Shown in pieces: positions 31,504 through 40,106 of a stretch of 64,000 nt of DNA. Location of the stretch: assembly GCA_963697355.1 (NCBI GenBank), contig CAVONV010000021.1:310001-374000 (forward strand), written 5' to 3'. Source of the stretch: CAVONV01 sp963697355 (GTDB taxonomy: Bacteria > Acidobacteriota > Vicinamibacteria > Marinacidobacterales > DATDRI01). Position 1 is the stretch's first letter. Every line of letters starts with the position of its first letter. The notes beneath the pieces are model-generated. The model had not been told where the DNA came from. It saw only the letters and a list, made by a program, of their open reading frames with translations, and made no database searches. A program made the position numbers and the translations under genes.

Positions 31504-32610
31504 ATGGCTAATCTTCCTTTTTCCAACATATTCTATCGAAAGACCCGCACGGGGATAGGTATCCTCTCCGTTGCCATCGAGGTTGCACTCGTTGTGGTCG
31601 TGGTGGGTTTGGTCCACGGAACCATGAACGAGTATGCCGACCGCGTCAAGAATGTCGGTGCGGACATCATCTTTCAGGGACCCGACTCCTCGCCTTTCTT
31701 CGCATTGAACTCAGGAGTCATGCCCCTTCAGCTCACCGAGAAACTCGGTGAGGTCCCCGGCGTCGATACGGTGGCTCCTGTTCTTCTGGGTCGCATTACG
31801 AACCTCAAGGGCACGAACAAACTGGTAACGATTTTTGGTGTCGATTCGACTTCCTACAATCGCGTAGGAAACGGTATCCGGATCCTCGAGGGCAGAGGGT
31901 TCGAAGAGCCGAACGACATTGTGGTCGATACGGTGTTGTCACAAGCCGATAATGTCAACGTGGGTGATACCCTCACCATCATGAACCGTGAGTTCACGGT
32001 TTCAGGAATATGTAGCGCCGGGGCCGGCGCGCGGTTGTTCATCGATATTCAGGTGATGGGCGAAGGGACAGCCCAGCCGAACAAGGCCTCTTTCTTCTTC
32101 CTCGAGGTTGATTCCGGAGCCGACATCGGAGAGGTGGCGGCGAGGCTCGAAGACAGGTTCGAGGGGTACAAAGTGACGATGCTCTCGGGATTCGCCGATG
32201 CCATGATGGAGCAAGCGTTCGGGCTGCAAGAATTCATCAACGTGCTGTCCCTTTTGGCAGTACTCATCAGCTTCTTGGTCATTTTGTTGGCAATGTACAC
32301 GACGGTCATCGAGCGCACGCGGGAAATCGGTATCTTGAAGGCTCTTGGTGCTGGAAAGACCTACATCATCCGATTGGTCATGGCGGAATCACTCATCATT
32401 TGTACCATCGGGGTACTCTGCGGCTACGTCATTTCCGTAGTGGGGCGCTATTATTTGCTCAAGATGTTTCCTACATTGACAGTCGACTTGATGCCACAAT
32501 GGTTCATGGTCGCCGCCATTCTCGGTATAGGCGGAGGGCTCTTGGGGGCGTTGTACCCCGCTTTCCGGGCCGCTCAGTTGGATCCAGTGGAAGCGCTCAA
32601 TTTCGAGTAA
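31504..32610 (+). CDS. ABC transporter permease, FtsX/MacB/LolE type, 368 aa
   Basis: N-terminal helix (GILSVAIEVALVVVVVGLVHG), a MacB-like periplasmic core domain (about residues 40-235), then three C-terminal helices of the FtsX domain with the conserved MYTTVIERTREIGILKALGA coupling segment and the closing AQLDPVEALNFE. Type VII ABC permeases of this class do mechanotransmission rather than classical transport, moving lipoproteins or extruding substrates from the periplasm. The ATPase gene follows after 32 bases and a LolA-like carrier after that, which favours a lipoprotein-release role. Confidence 0.9.
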   Translation: MANLPFSNIFYRKTRTGIGILSVAIEVALVVVVVGLVHGTMNEYADRVKNVGADIIFQGPDSSPFFALNSGVMPLQLTEKLGEVPGVDTVAPVLLGRITNLKGTNKLVTIFGVDSTSYNRVGNGIRILEGRGFEEPNDIVVDTVLSQADNVNVGDTLTIMNREFTVSGICSAGAGARLFIDIQVMGEGTAQPNKASFFFLEVDSGADIGEVAARLEDRFEGYKVTMLSGFADAMMEQAFGLQEFINVLSLLAVLISFLVILLAMYTTVIERTREIGILKALGAGKTYIIRLVMAESLIICTIGVLCGYVISVVGRYYLLKMFPTLTVDLMPQWFMVAAILGIGGGLLGALYPAFRAAQLDPVEALNFE

Positions 32611-32642
32611 CGTTCGGTAGAGGCGATTCGTCGAGCTAGGTA

Positions 32643-33368
32643 ATGAAAAACAAGTCGGTTCTCCTTCAGGCCATCGACCTTCGAATGACGTACCGCGTCG
32701 GTAAGGTCGATGTTCCGGCGTTACGAGGAGTGAACATAGAGATCGCAGAGGGGGAGTTCGTATCCATCATGGGGCCTTCGGGGTGTGGTAAGTCCACCTT
32801 CTTGCACCTGATGGGAGGGCTTGCCCAGCCCACGGCTGGAAGGATCATCCTCGACGGAGTGGATTTGAGGTCGGTTAGCGACGCTGAGAGAACTCGACTC
32901 CGTCGTGAAAAGATAGGATTCGTGTTCCAGAGGTTCAACTTGTTGCCTACACTCACCGTGCAAGGTAACATTGAGATTGCTCGGCAGATTTTCGGCAACG
33001 GCATACCGAGCAAGAAGGAAATTGTGCAGTTGCTGGACATCGTTGGTCTCGGCGGCAAAGTGCACCATCGACCGCTAGAGCTTTCGGTGGGAGAACAGCA
33101 GCGTGTGGCCATTGCGCGAGCGCTCATCAACAAGCCGTCCCTCATCCTGGCGGACGAGCCAACTGGCAATCTGGACTCACGTAACTCTCAACAGGTATTG
33201 GATCTTCTCATCGAGCTCAACCGACAAAAGAATCAAACGATCGTCATGATCACTCACAATCCGCAAGCGGCAGAGGTCGGAGATCGAACCATCGAGATGT
33301 TAGACGGCCGCGTCGTCAGTTTTCGTGAAGTCCCCGAATTTGTCAGCACGGCCGGCGAAGTTGTTTAG
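32643..33368 (+). CDS. ABC transporter ATP-binding protein, LolD/MacB type, 241 aa
   Basis: Walker A GPSGCGKST, signature LSVGEQQRVAIARAL (LSVGE instead of LSGGQ), Walker B LILADEPTGNLDS and the switch His in ITHN. Belongs to the LolD/MacB/FtsE subgroup. Partner of the upstream permease; only one permease gene is present, so the complex would be a homodimeric permease with this ATPase. Its stop precedes the ATG of the LolA-like gene by seven bases. Confidence 0.93.
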   Translation: MKNKSVLLQAIDLRMTYRVGKVDVPALRGVNIEIAEGEFVSIMGPSGCGKSTFLHLMGGLAQPTAGRIILDGVDLRSVSDAERTRLRREKIGFVFQRFNLLPTLTVQGNIEIARQIFGNGIPSKKEIVQLLDIVGLGGKVHHRPLELSVGEQQRVAIARALINKPSLILADEPTGNLDSRNSQQVLDLLIELNRQKNQTIVMITHNPQAAEVGDRTIEMLDGRVVSFREVPEFVSTAGEVV

Positions 33369-33375
33369 GGCCGGT

Positions 33376-34053
33376 ATGGCGACCCTCATTCTGTTACGTA
33401 GCCCAAAGTTCATTTGTGGCCTTTTCTTCGTATGTCTTCTGGCGAGTCGGCCTTGTCTTGCCGACGAGCGCCTCGATGCGGTCTTGTCCGCGATGAGCGC
33501 TGCCGGCGACGAGCTAAAGACCCTCCAGGCTAAGTTCGATCAAAACAGCCACGATTTCATATTGGACATGGACGAGAAGACCACCGGAGAGCTTTTCGTC
33601 GAGATTCCTGGGAACATTCGGTGGGAGTACGGACCTCCTGCCCCAAAGGTGCTCCTCGTCAGCGGCGACAAAATTCAGCTTTACAACCCTACCGCTCATC
33701 AAGTTCAGGAGTTCAGAAAAGGACAAATGAAGGGAGTAGGGGCGGACCTGTTGATTGGCTTCGGGAAGTCCAATGCCGAGCTCGGAAAAAACTACGACGT
33801 GAGCCTCGTGGAAGAGAATGAGACCTCGGCGGTGCTGAAGCTTGTTCCGAAGCCCAACTCGACTGCATCTATCTTCAGGGCCATTGAGCTTACGATGGAC
33901 AAAGAAAAGTGGGTCCCGCTGCGTTCCGTTTTTCACGAGGCCAATAGGGACACCACCGAGATTCTCTTCAAGGACATCGTCATCAACGCGAACTTACCCG
34001 CCAAGACCTTCAAGTTGGATCTACCTCCCGGTGTAGAGATCGTCAAGAATTAG
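33376..34053 (+). CDS. LolA-like outer-membrane lipoprotein carrier, 225 aa
   Basis: Signal peptide of about 23 residues (FICGLFFVCLLASRPCLA before DE), then an unclosed-barrel LolA fold: LKTLQAKFDQNSHDF, GELFVEIPGNIRWEYGPPAP, GDKIQLYNPTAHQVQEF, and a C-terminal TEILFKDIVINANLPAKTFK typical of LolA (cf. FxFxxxxxNxxLxxxxFxF). It should ferry lipid-modified proteins or other lipids across the periplasm. The ATG at 33376 is favoured over an in-frame GTG at 33325 inside the ATPase gene. Together with the ABC genes it forms a compact localisation operon. Confidence 0.86.
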   Translation: MATLILLRSPKFICGLFFVCLLASRPCLADERLDAVLSAMSAAGDELKTLQAKFDQNSHDFILDMDEKTTGELFVEIPGNIRWEYGPPAPKVLLVSGDKIQLYNPTAHQVQEFRKGQMKGVGADLLIGFGKSNAELGKNYDVSLVEENETSAVLKLVPKPNSTASIFRAIELTMDKEKWVPLRSVFHEANRDTTEILFKDIVINANLPAKTFKLDLPPGVEIVKN

Positions 34054-34130
34054 AACTCAGAACTCAGCAGGGCAAGCATCCCAGGTCTGCTCGATTCTGA
34101 GTTCTTGAGTTCTGAGTTCTCGAGTTCTTC
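34052..34130. repeat. Family A repeat hairpin at the end of the LolA operon
   Basis: AGAACTCAGAACTCAG (34052-34067) pairs with CTGAGTTCTTGAGTTCT (34097-34113) with one bulged base; further GAGTTCT units follow to 34130. The stem begins in the lolA-like stop codon, so it may serve as the operon terminator. The remaining gap (34131-34434) holds nothing recognisable. Confidence 0.75.
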
Positions 34131-34434
34131 TGCGGTACCTATCTCCACATAAAGATGCAACGTACAGCGCCGTCTGACTCATCACCAGATCCCTACATTC
34201 CAGTCAGCGGACAAAACGGACCTTTCAGGTCATATTTGGACCCTTCCCTGTAGTCACCTTGACCAAATCGGGCCCATGGAAGATAGTTCGAAGTGGCTTT
34301 GGCAAAGACGATTCAGTGAATTTAAGGGATTCTTGCCCCTCATAGGAGATCGAATTGGGGGCGAATGCCTCACGTTTGATGGGTAGCGTTTGCCCGGTGG
34401 GGCGTTCAGGCAGGAGTGGTGGAGTGCTCGAACT

Positions 34435-35427
34435 ATGAAAATGTTGAACAAGGTCAAGATACGTGCTCGGGAGTTGATGATGATCACTCGAGGGCTTGCA
34501 TCGACCCGCCATCCTATTCTTGCGCACATTGTTCCCATGCGCCGGTGCAACCTTTCCTGTGCCTACTGCAATGAGTACGACAGCGTATCTAAACCGGTCC
34601 CCCTCGAGGCGATGAAGAGCCGCATCGATCGGTTGGCACACCTCGGGACCTCCATCATCACGATCAGTGGTGGTGAGCCTACGCTTCATCCCGAGCTCGA
34701 TGACATCATCCGCCACATAAGATCTCACGGCATGATAGCGGGCATGATCACCAACGGCTATTTTCTCACAGCCGAGCGCATCGAGCGTTTGAATGACGCA
34801 GGGCTCCAGCATCTTCAGATCAGTATTGACAACGTCCATCCGGACGAAGTTTCGAAGAAGAGCTTGAAGGTCTTGGATTCCAAGCTCAGAAACCTGGCTC
34901 GCCACGCTGAGTTCTTCGTCAATATCAACTCGGTCATTGGTGGAGGCATCAAAGATCCTGAGGACGCGGAAAAAATCACGAAGCGAGCCGTGGATCTCGG
35001 CTTCACGACCACGCTCGGCATCATCCATGATGGTCATGGGCGCCTCAAACCGCTCAACGATCGCGAAATGCGTGTTTATGATCGTTTGAAAAAAGTCGGG
35101 AAGTGGAGTTACGCGCGATTCAGTGGCTTCAGGGACAACTTGGCCCATGGGCGACCGAATGACTGGCGATGCCGAGCCGGTGCACGTTACCTCTACATTT
35201 GTGAAGACGGCCTAGTGCACTTGTGCTCGCAACAAAAGGGTTATCCCAACATACCGCTCGAGAAATACGAGCCAACGGACTTGCAGAGGGAGTATTCCTC
35301 TCCCAAGGCCTGCGCGTCTTATTGCACCCTGGCCTGCGCCAATTTGGTGGGTCTTTTCGACAACTGGCGCGAGCCGCAGACCGTTCAGCCGCAGGTTGTG
35401 GGCCAAACGGATCCTCAGGAAGCGTAG
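34435..35427 (+). CDS. Radical SAM protein with C-terminal cysteine cluster, 330 aa
   Basis: The radical SAM motif is CNLSCAYC (CxxxCxxC, residues about 40-47), followed by ISGGEPTLHPEL (SAM-binding GGE) and TNGYFLTAERIERL. The C-terminal third has further cysteines, WRCRAGARYLYICEDGLVHLC, then CASYCTLAC, suggestive of a SPASM- or twitch-like auxiliary Fe-S cluster. The family generates a 5'-deoxyadenosyl radical to modify peptides, sugars or lipids. The ATG at 34435 is the likely start. No precursor peptide was found beside it, and substrate is unknown. Confidence 0.88.
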   Translation: MKMLNKVKIRARELMMITRGLASTRHPILAHIVPMRRCNLSCAYCNEYDSVSKPVPLEAMKSRIDRLAHLGTSIITISGGEPTLHPELDDIIRHIRSHGMIAGMITNGYFLTAERIERLNDAGLQHLQISIDNVHPDEVSKKSLKVLDSKLRNLARHAEFFVNINSVIGGGIKDPEDAEKITKRAVDLGFTTTLGIIHDGHGRLKPLNDREMRVYDRLKKVGKWSYARFSGFRDNLAHGRPNDWRCRAGARYLYICEDGLVHLCSQQKGYPNIPLEKYEPTDLQREYSSPKACASYCTLACANLVGLFDNWREPQTVQPQVVGQTDPQEA

Positions 35428-35456
35428 GAATCGAGCACTCAAGAACTCAAGAATCT
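35428..35456. repeat. Family A repeat
   Basis: Begins at the radical SAM stop codon: GAGCACTCAAGAACTCAAG followed by AATC. No inverted partner nearby. Confidence 0.7.
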
Positions 35457-35533
35457 GTATCCCCTTTCATTGGTAGCGTCGCTTTGCGCCGCACCTGCCC
35501 GGACTCCCACCACTTTCACGACCACGGTAAGGC

Positions 35534-35539
35534 TATAAT
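35534..35539 (+). promoter_or_regulatory. Candidate -10 box for uvrC
   Basis: TATAAT at 35534-35539 about 50 bases before the uvrC ATG; no convincing -35 hexamer at the expected distance. Confidence 0.4.
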
Positions 35540-35589
35540 TTGGAGAGAGTATCTCGGTGTGATCGAGTAGTCCTTTTCGGTTTGCGGTT

Positions 35590-37398
35590 ATGAACGAGGT
35601 TATATCTCAGAAGCTGGATGAGCTTCCGTCGACGCCCGGCGTTTACTTGTTTCGTGGGCGAGGTGGGCAAATCCTTTACGTGGGAAAGGCCTGTTCACTC
35701 AGGGGCCGTGTTCGTTCCTACTTCCAGGACTCGCGGCTCGAGAGCCCTCGGCTCGATCGTTTGGTGGAGGCCATCCAGGACTTGGAGGTCATCGCCACGG
35801 ATACGGAAAAGGAGGCGCTCGTCCTCGAGAACAATCTGATCAAGACTCACAAGCCTCGCTACAACGTCTTGTTGCGGGACGACAAGAACCACCCTTATTT
35901 GAAGTTGACCGTGAACGAAACCTATCCGCGAATCTATGTCGTCCGCAAGCCAGGGGACGACGGCGCCGTCTACACCGGCCCCTATGTTCCCGCCAGCTTG
36001 GCTCGCAGAACCATGAATCTGGTCCACCGACTCTTTGGAGTTCGAAATTGCAGCGAGAAGCTAGACGGCCACCGTTCCCGACCTTGCCTCCAGTTTCAGA
36101 TCAAGCGTTGCGTAGCACCCTGCGTAGAGAGTGTCGTCAGCCTCGAGGCCTACCGACAGAGTGTGGATTCTGCCAAGCTCTTTCTGGAGGGTAAGAACGA
36201 GACCCTCATCTCTTCTTTGAGGAAGCAGATGTATGGAGCTGCGGAGGAAGAGCGCTTCGAGGTGGCTGCGCGACTAAGAGACACGATTCATACGTTGGAG
36301 GACTTGAGCTCCCGGCAGAAGATGACGAGTGTGCGTCGAGAAGAAAGGGACATTTTCGGATTCTATCGTGAAGGAGACCAAGCGGTCTTGCAGGTCTTCT
36401 CGATGCGCTCGGGCAAAATCATCGATCGAGACAGCTTCCCCCTGAACGATCTCGAAGCGCACGATGACGCCGACTTGATCAGTGCCTCGATACAGCAGTA
36501 TTACGAGCTGGGCAGATACCTGCCCGCGGAAATCCACGTACCGGTGGACTTTGTTGAGAGTGTTCTGGTGGCGGAGTGGCTGGCTGCGAAGAAGCAGGGT
36601 CGAGTCGAGATTGTGTGTCCTAAGCGGGGAGGGAAACGAAGAATGGTAGAGCTCGTTTGCCGAAACGCCAAGCTTGCTTTCGAGCTCGACGTTCGAGAGG
36701 AGGGCCGGCAGACTTCAGCACGATTGAAGGCATTGGCCAATCTCCTCGAGCTTCCCGAAGTCCCCCTACGGATCGAGGCCTTCGATATCTCGAACATACA
36801 AGGATCGGACATCGTTGCTTCAATGGTGGTTTTCGAGCGGGGTCATCCCATCCGGAGTGATTACCGCAAGTTCAAGGTTAGGTCGGTAGCCGGAAAGCCG
36901 GATGACTTCGCTTCCATGCATGAAATCGTCCGGCGGCATTACCGGCGTGTGCTCGAAGAAGGTAACGAGTTTCCGGATCTCGTCCTCATCGATGGGGGAA
37001 AGGGACAACTCGGCGCAGCGCAAAAAGCGTTGGGGGAGCTCGGGCTCTTGCATATACCTATGGTGAGCATTGCTAAGAAAGAAGAAGTCCTTTTTAGACC
37101 CGGCAAACCTGATCCCATTGTCTTGCCCAGCGGCTCACCCTCCCTCCAATTGATGCAACGGATCCGTGACGAGGCGCACCGTTTTGCCGTTACCTTCCAC
37201 CGCAAGAGACGGAAGGTGCGTACCCTCCATTCCAATCTGGATGACATTTTGGGAATTGGTCCCAAGAAGAAGAAATTGTTGCTGACTCATTTCAAAAGTT
37301 ATCGAGGGGTCAGGGAAGCATCGACCGAGGAGCTCGAATCAGTGTTGGGCCGCAAGCTCGCCGAGCGCGTGCGGCTGCAGATTGCAGAAATGAACTGA
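35590..37398 (+). CDS. uvrC: Excinuclease ABC subunit C
   Basis: Full-length UvrC (602 aa): N-terminal GIY-YIG nuclease (GVYLFRGRGGQILYVGKACS, with RGRVRSYF), cysteine-rich CLQFQIKRCVAPC, UVR/UvrB-interaction motif near residue 210 (EEERFEVAARLRDTIHTLE), the RNase H-like second nuclease (RIEAFDISNIQGSDIVASMV, DLVLIDGGKGQLGAA) and a C-terminal helix-hairpin-helix pair (LDDILGIGPKKKKLLLTHF). It makes the 3' and 5' incisions in nucleotide excision repair. Stands alone, preceded by a repeat and a possible promoter. Confidence 0.97.
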   Translation: MNEVISQKLDELPSTPGVYLFRGRGGQILYVGKACSLRGRVRSYFQDSRLESPRLDRLVEAIQDLEVIATDTEKEALVLENNLIKTHKPRYNVLLRDDKNHPYLKLTVNETYPRIYVVRKPGDDGAVYTGPYVPASLARRTMNLVHRLFGVRNCSEKLDGHRSRPCLQFQIKRCVAPCVESVVSLEAYRQSVDSAKLFLEGKNETLISSLRKQMYGAAEEERFEVAARLRDTIHTLEDLSSRQKMTSVRREERDIFGFYREGDQAVLQVFSMRSGKIIDRDSFPLNDLEAHDDADLISASIQQYYELGRYLPAEIHVPVDFVESVLVAEWLAAKKQGRVEIVCPKRGGKRRMVELVCRNAKLAFELDVREEGRQTSARLKALANLLELPEVPLRIEAFDISNIQGSDIVASMVVFERGHPIRSDYRKFKVRSVAGKPDDFASMHEIVRRHYRRVLEEGNEFPDLVLIDGGKGQLGAAQKALGELGLLHIPMVSIAKKEEVLFRPGKPDPIVLPSGSPSLQLMQRIRDEAHRFAVTFHRKRRKVRTLHSNLDDILGIGPKKKKLLLTHFKSYRGVREASTEELESVLGRKLAERVRLQIAEMN

Positions 37399-37407
37399 AG
37401 AGAAGAG

Positions 37408-37520
37408 TTAACGCAAAGTCGCGAAGACGCAAAGAAGAGCAGGAAAATTCAAGAATTCAATAAATCTCGAATTGGAAGATATTTATTTTTCCGCTCCGCG
37501 CCATTGCGCCTTGGCGTTAA
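37408..37520. repeat. Intergenic element with TTAACGC/GCGTTAA ends
   Basis: Starts TTAACGCAAAGTCGCGAAG then ACGCAAAG and ends GCGCCTTGGCGTTAA; the termini are inverted copies. The AT-rich centre includes AATTCAAGAATTC and a TTTATTTTT stretch. Resembles the GCAAAG-type dispersed intergenic elements seen in several phyla. Confidence 0.6.
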
Positions 37521-37530
37521 ATTCTTGACA

Positions 37531-37600
37531 GAACGAAGGCGGGCTTTGTCTCGCCGTAGCCAGCATTTGTTGCAGAGGGCGAAGGCGGATGTTAGCATAT
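37531..37600. repeat. Family C repeat (GCGAAGGCGGA) upstream of the M50 protease gene
   Basis: GAACGAAGGCGGGCTTTGTC, then TCGCCGTAGC as its inverted partner, then GCGAAGGCGGATG. The last copy ends in TTAGCATAT, which could serve as a -10 box, as TATAAT does after the copy at 7216. Confidence 0.65.
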
Positions 37601-37643
37601 CGAGATCTGGACATCAAAAGGACGGACTGCAAGGAACGAAACC

Positions 37644-38294
37644 TTGGAACCACAACGGATCCTTGAAATTCTCGCGACCTACCTCGTGCTCCTCTTTTCT
37701 CTCAGTGTGCACGAAAGCGCTCATGCCTGGACGGCGCTTCGTATGGGAGATGAGACGGCGTCGCGAGAAGGGCGCATTTCCCTCAATCCGCTCGTCCACA
37801 TGGACCCATTTGGCACCGTCCTGTTCCCATTGGTCGGGCTGTTCGCGGGCGGTATCGTGTTCGGGTGGGCCAAGCCCGTTCCCATCCAGCCGCGCCATTT
37901 CGCAAACGTACGCCAAGGCGAGATACTGACCGCCGGAGCCGGACCGTTCAGCAATTTTGTACTGGCCGTCGTCTTTGCCGTGCTTCACGCCGTAATGGTT
38001 CAGAGTTTCGGACTCGATTCATCCCACCTGGTCGTTGTCGTTGCAAGGATGGGCGTTGTCTTGAATGTCGTCCTTGGGATTTTCAATCTCATTCCCGTGC
38101 CCCCACTCGATGGCTCCCACATCGCTTCTTGGGGACTCCCGCGAGCTCTCGGGGAGGTTTTTGAGAGAGTCGTGAGACCCTATGGTTTCATGATCCTCAT
38201 ATTGTTGCTGGTTAGTGGCGCGCTGGATGTCGTGTTCGACTATCTCGCCTGGCCGATTGTCAGGGTTCTTTTGCAGTTCGGAGGAGGACTATGA
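37644..38294 (+). CDS. Site-2-type zinc metalloprotease (M50/FtsH-independent small family), 216 aa
   Basis: Six or so membrane helices with the zinc motif HESAH in helix 1 (residues about 23-27) and the third ligand in NLIPVPPLDGSH. No PDZ domain, so it belongs to the compact site-2 protease group common beside trpS and scpA in bacteria. It cleaves substrates within the membrane; targets unknown. The start is a TTG with AAGGAACG 7 bases upstream; no in-frame ATG precedes the HESAH helix. Its stop overlaps the ATG of trpS. Confidence 0.9.
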   Translation: MEPQRILEILATYLVLLFSLSVHESAHAWTALRMGDETASREGRISLNPLVHMDPFGTVLFPLVGLFAGGIVFGWAKPVPIQPRHFANVRQGEILTAGAGPFSNFVLAVVFAVLHAVMVQSFGLDSSHLVVVVARMGVVLNVVLGIFNLIPVPPLDGSHIASWGLPRALGEVFERVVRPYGFMILILLLVSGALDVVFDYLAWPIVRVLLQFGGGL

Positions 38295-39293
38295 GTCGCA
38301 AGCGCGTGCTGTCCGGAATCCGCCCTACGGGCCACCCGCACCTGGGTAATCTGGTGGGCGCCTGGGACAACTGGGTGGCGATGCAAGAAGAGTACGAGAC
38401 TTTTTACTGTGTCGTCGATTGGCATGCGCTGACAACCGACTACGCTGACACGAGCTCCGTCAAGGACTGCACCTTCGAGGTCGCCATGGATCTCTTGTGC
38501 GCGGGTATTGATCCGAACCGGTCGACCCTCTTCGTTCAGTCCCATGTACCCGAGCATTCGGAGCTTCATCTCATTTTGTCCATGGTTGTTCCCCTACCAT
38601 GGCTCGAGAGGGTGCCGACCTACAAAGAGCAGATCGAGCAACTTGCCGAGAAGGATCTAAATACCTATGGGTTTCTGGGTTACCCACTGCTTCAAGCGGC
38701 CGACATTCTGGTGTACAAAGCCGACGTCGTTCCCGTGGGCGAGGACCAGAAGCCCCATATCGAGCTCACCCGGGAGATTGCACGCCGATTCAATCACTTC
38801 TACGGACCGGTGTTTCCCGAGCCCCAGACCAAGTTGACGACGAGCCCAAAGCTTCCAGGCACCGACGGGCGAAAGATGTCCAAGAGCTACGACAATACGA
38901 TTCGACTTTCAGACGACGAAGAGACCATCCGGAAAAAACTCAAAACGATGATGACCGATCCAGCGCGTAAGCGCCGGACAAATACGCGGGAATACCGATC
39001 GGTGCCCCGCTTTCGATTTGCACAAAGCTTTTTCAACGGAAGCTACGAGGGCCTGGGCAGCTGAGGGTTGTCGGACGGCTGGAATTGGATGCATCGAGTG
39101 CAAGAACGCCTTGGCTGACCACCTGATGGTGCGTATGGGTCCCTTCCACGACAAACGTGAGGAGTTCCTGGCGAATCCGGAGCGCGTGTGGGAGATCCTT
39201 CACGAGGGGGCCCGGAAGGCTAGAAAGGTCACAAGAGAGACCATGAAGGACGTGAGGACGGCACTCAAGCTCCCCGTTCCGGAGGAATCATGA
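38291..39293 (+). CDS. trpS: Tryptophan-tRNA ligase, interrupted by one frameshift
   Basis: The first part (38291 to about 38985) has class I synthetase motifs PTGHPHLGNLVGA (HIGH-type), VGEDQKPHIELTR and GRKMSKSYDN (KMSKS). It then breaks after MMTDPARKRRTN. The second part, in the +1 frame, continues perfectly as RCPAFDLHKAFS, WAAEGCRTAGIGCIECK, ALADHLMVRMGP and ends VPEES, overlapping the scpA ATG. One extra base within ACAAATACGCGGG (38978-38990) explains everything. As both halves are intact and the gene is essential, an assembly or sequencing indel is more likely than a real null. A programmed +1 shift is possible but no classical slippery signal is seen. Confidence 0.9.
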
Positions 39294-40090
39294 GTCTGGC
39301 GGAGCTCTATCTTGGACCCGCTCCCGAAGAATCCAGCAGTACGGAGCCGCAGTACCACGTCCGGCTGCCCGAATTCGATGGATCCATGGAGCTTCTTCTC
39401 CACCTCATTCGAAAGAGTAAGTACGACATCTACGACATTCCTATCGCAGAGATCACGAAGCAGTATTTGGAAATGCTGGAGCTCATGCAGGAATACAATC
39501 TGAATGTGGCCGGAGACTTTCTCTTCATGGCCGCTACGTTGATCCACATCAAGTCCAAGATGCTGCTACCTCCTCCTCATGAAGACGGCACCGAAGATGA
39601 GGACTTCGAGGATCCTCGTTCCGAATTGGTGACGAAGCTGCTCGAGTATCAGAAATACAAAGAGGCCGCGCAGCTTCTCCACCAAAAAGAGGTGATACGC
39701 AGTGCAATGTGGCTGCGGCCGGAATCGGCCGTCGAGCCTTTCCTCGAGAAAAAAGAAGATGCTGCTGATGATCTGGTGGATGTAGATTTGTTTGAACTGG
39801 TGGTCGCCTTTCGGGATGTGCTCGAGCGGATCAGGCGGCGACGTGTTTTTACGGTCGAGCAGTATGCGGTGAGTCTGGAAGAGATGATCGAGCGTCTCAA
39901 AGAACGCATGCCGCCTGGGAGCAATCTTACCTTCATCGAGCTCTTCCAGGATGTCCAGAGTCGAGAGATGCTTATCGTCACCTTCTTGGCATTGTTGGAG
40001 CTGGTACGTTTGCGAGTGCTCCGAGTCTACCAACGGAGGTCATTTTCGACGATTCATGTCAGTCGACTCGGTGTTGAGCACACCGAATAG
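39290..40090 (+). CDS. scpA: Segregation and condensation protein A
   Basis: 266 aa. The conserved N-terminal kleisin segment is clear: YHVRLPEFDGSMELLLHLIRKS... (residues about 22-45), DIYDIPIAEITKQYLEMLEL, FLFMAATLIHIKSKMLLPP, and a C-terminal winged helix (VQSREMLIVTFLALLELVRL). ScpA bridges SMC heads and works with ScpB in chromosome segregation. ATG overlaps the trpS stop, and scpB follows after 16 bases, so trpS-scpA-scpB are co-transcribed. Confidence 0.95.
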   Translation: MSLAELYLGPAPEESSSTEPQYHVRLPEFDGSMELLLHLIRKSKYDIYDIPIAEITKQYLEMLELMQEYNLNVAGDFLFMAATLIHIKSKMLLPPPHEDGTEDEDFEDPRSELVTKLLEYQKYKEAAQLLHQKEVIRSAMWLRPESAVEPFLEKKEDAADDLVDVDLFELVVAFRDVLERIRRRRVFTVEQYAVSLEEMIERLKERMPPGSNLTFIELFQDVQSREMLIVTFLALLELVRLRVLRVYQRRSFSTIHVSRLGVEHTE

Positions 40091-40106
40091 GGGCAGTCCT
40101 TTCTAG

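Noticed and set aside
34225..35148. A 307-residue minus-strand frame
   Set aside because: Antisense to the radical SAM gene; no ribosome site and no domain.
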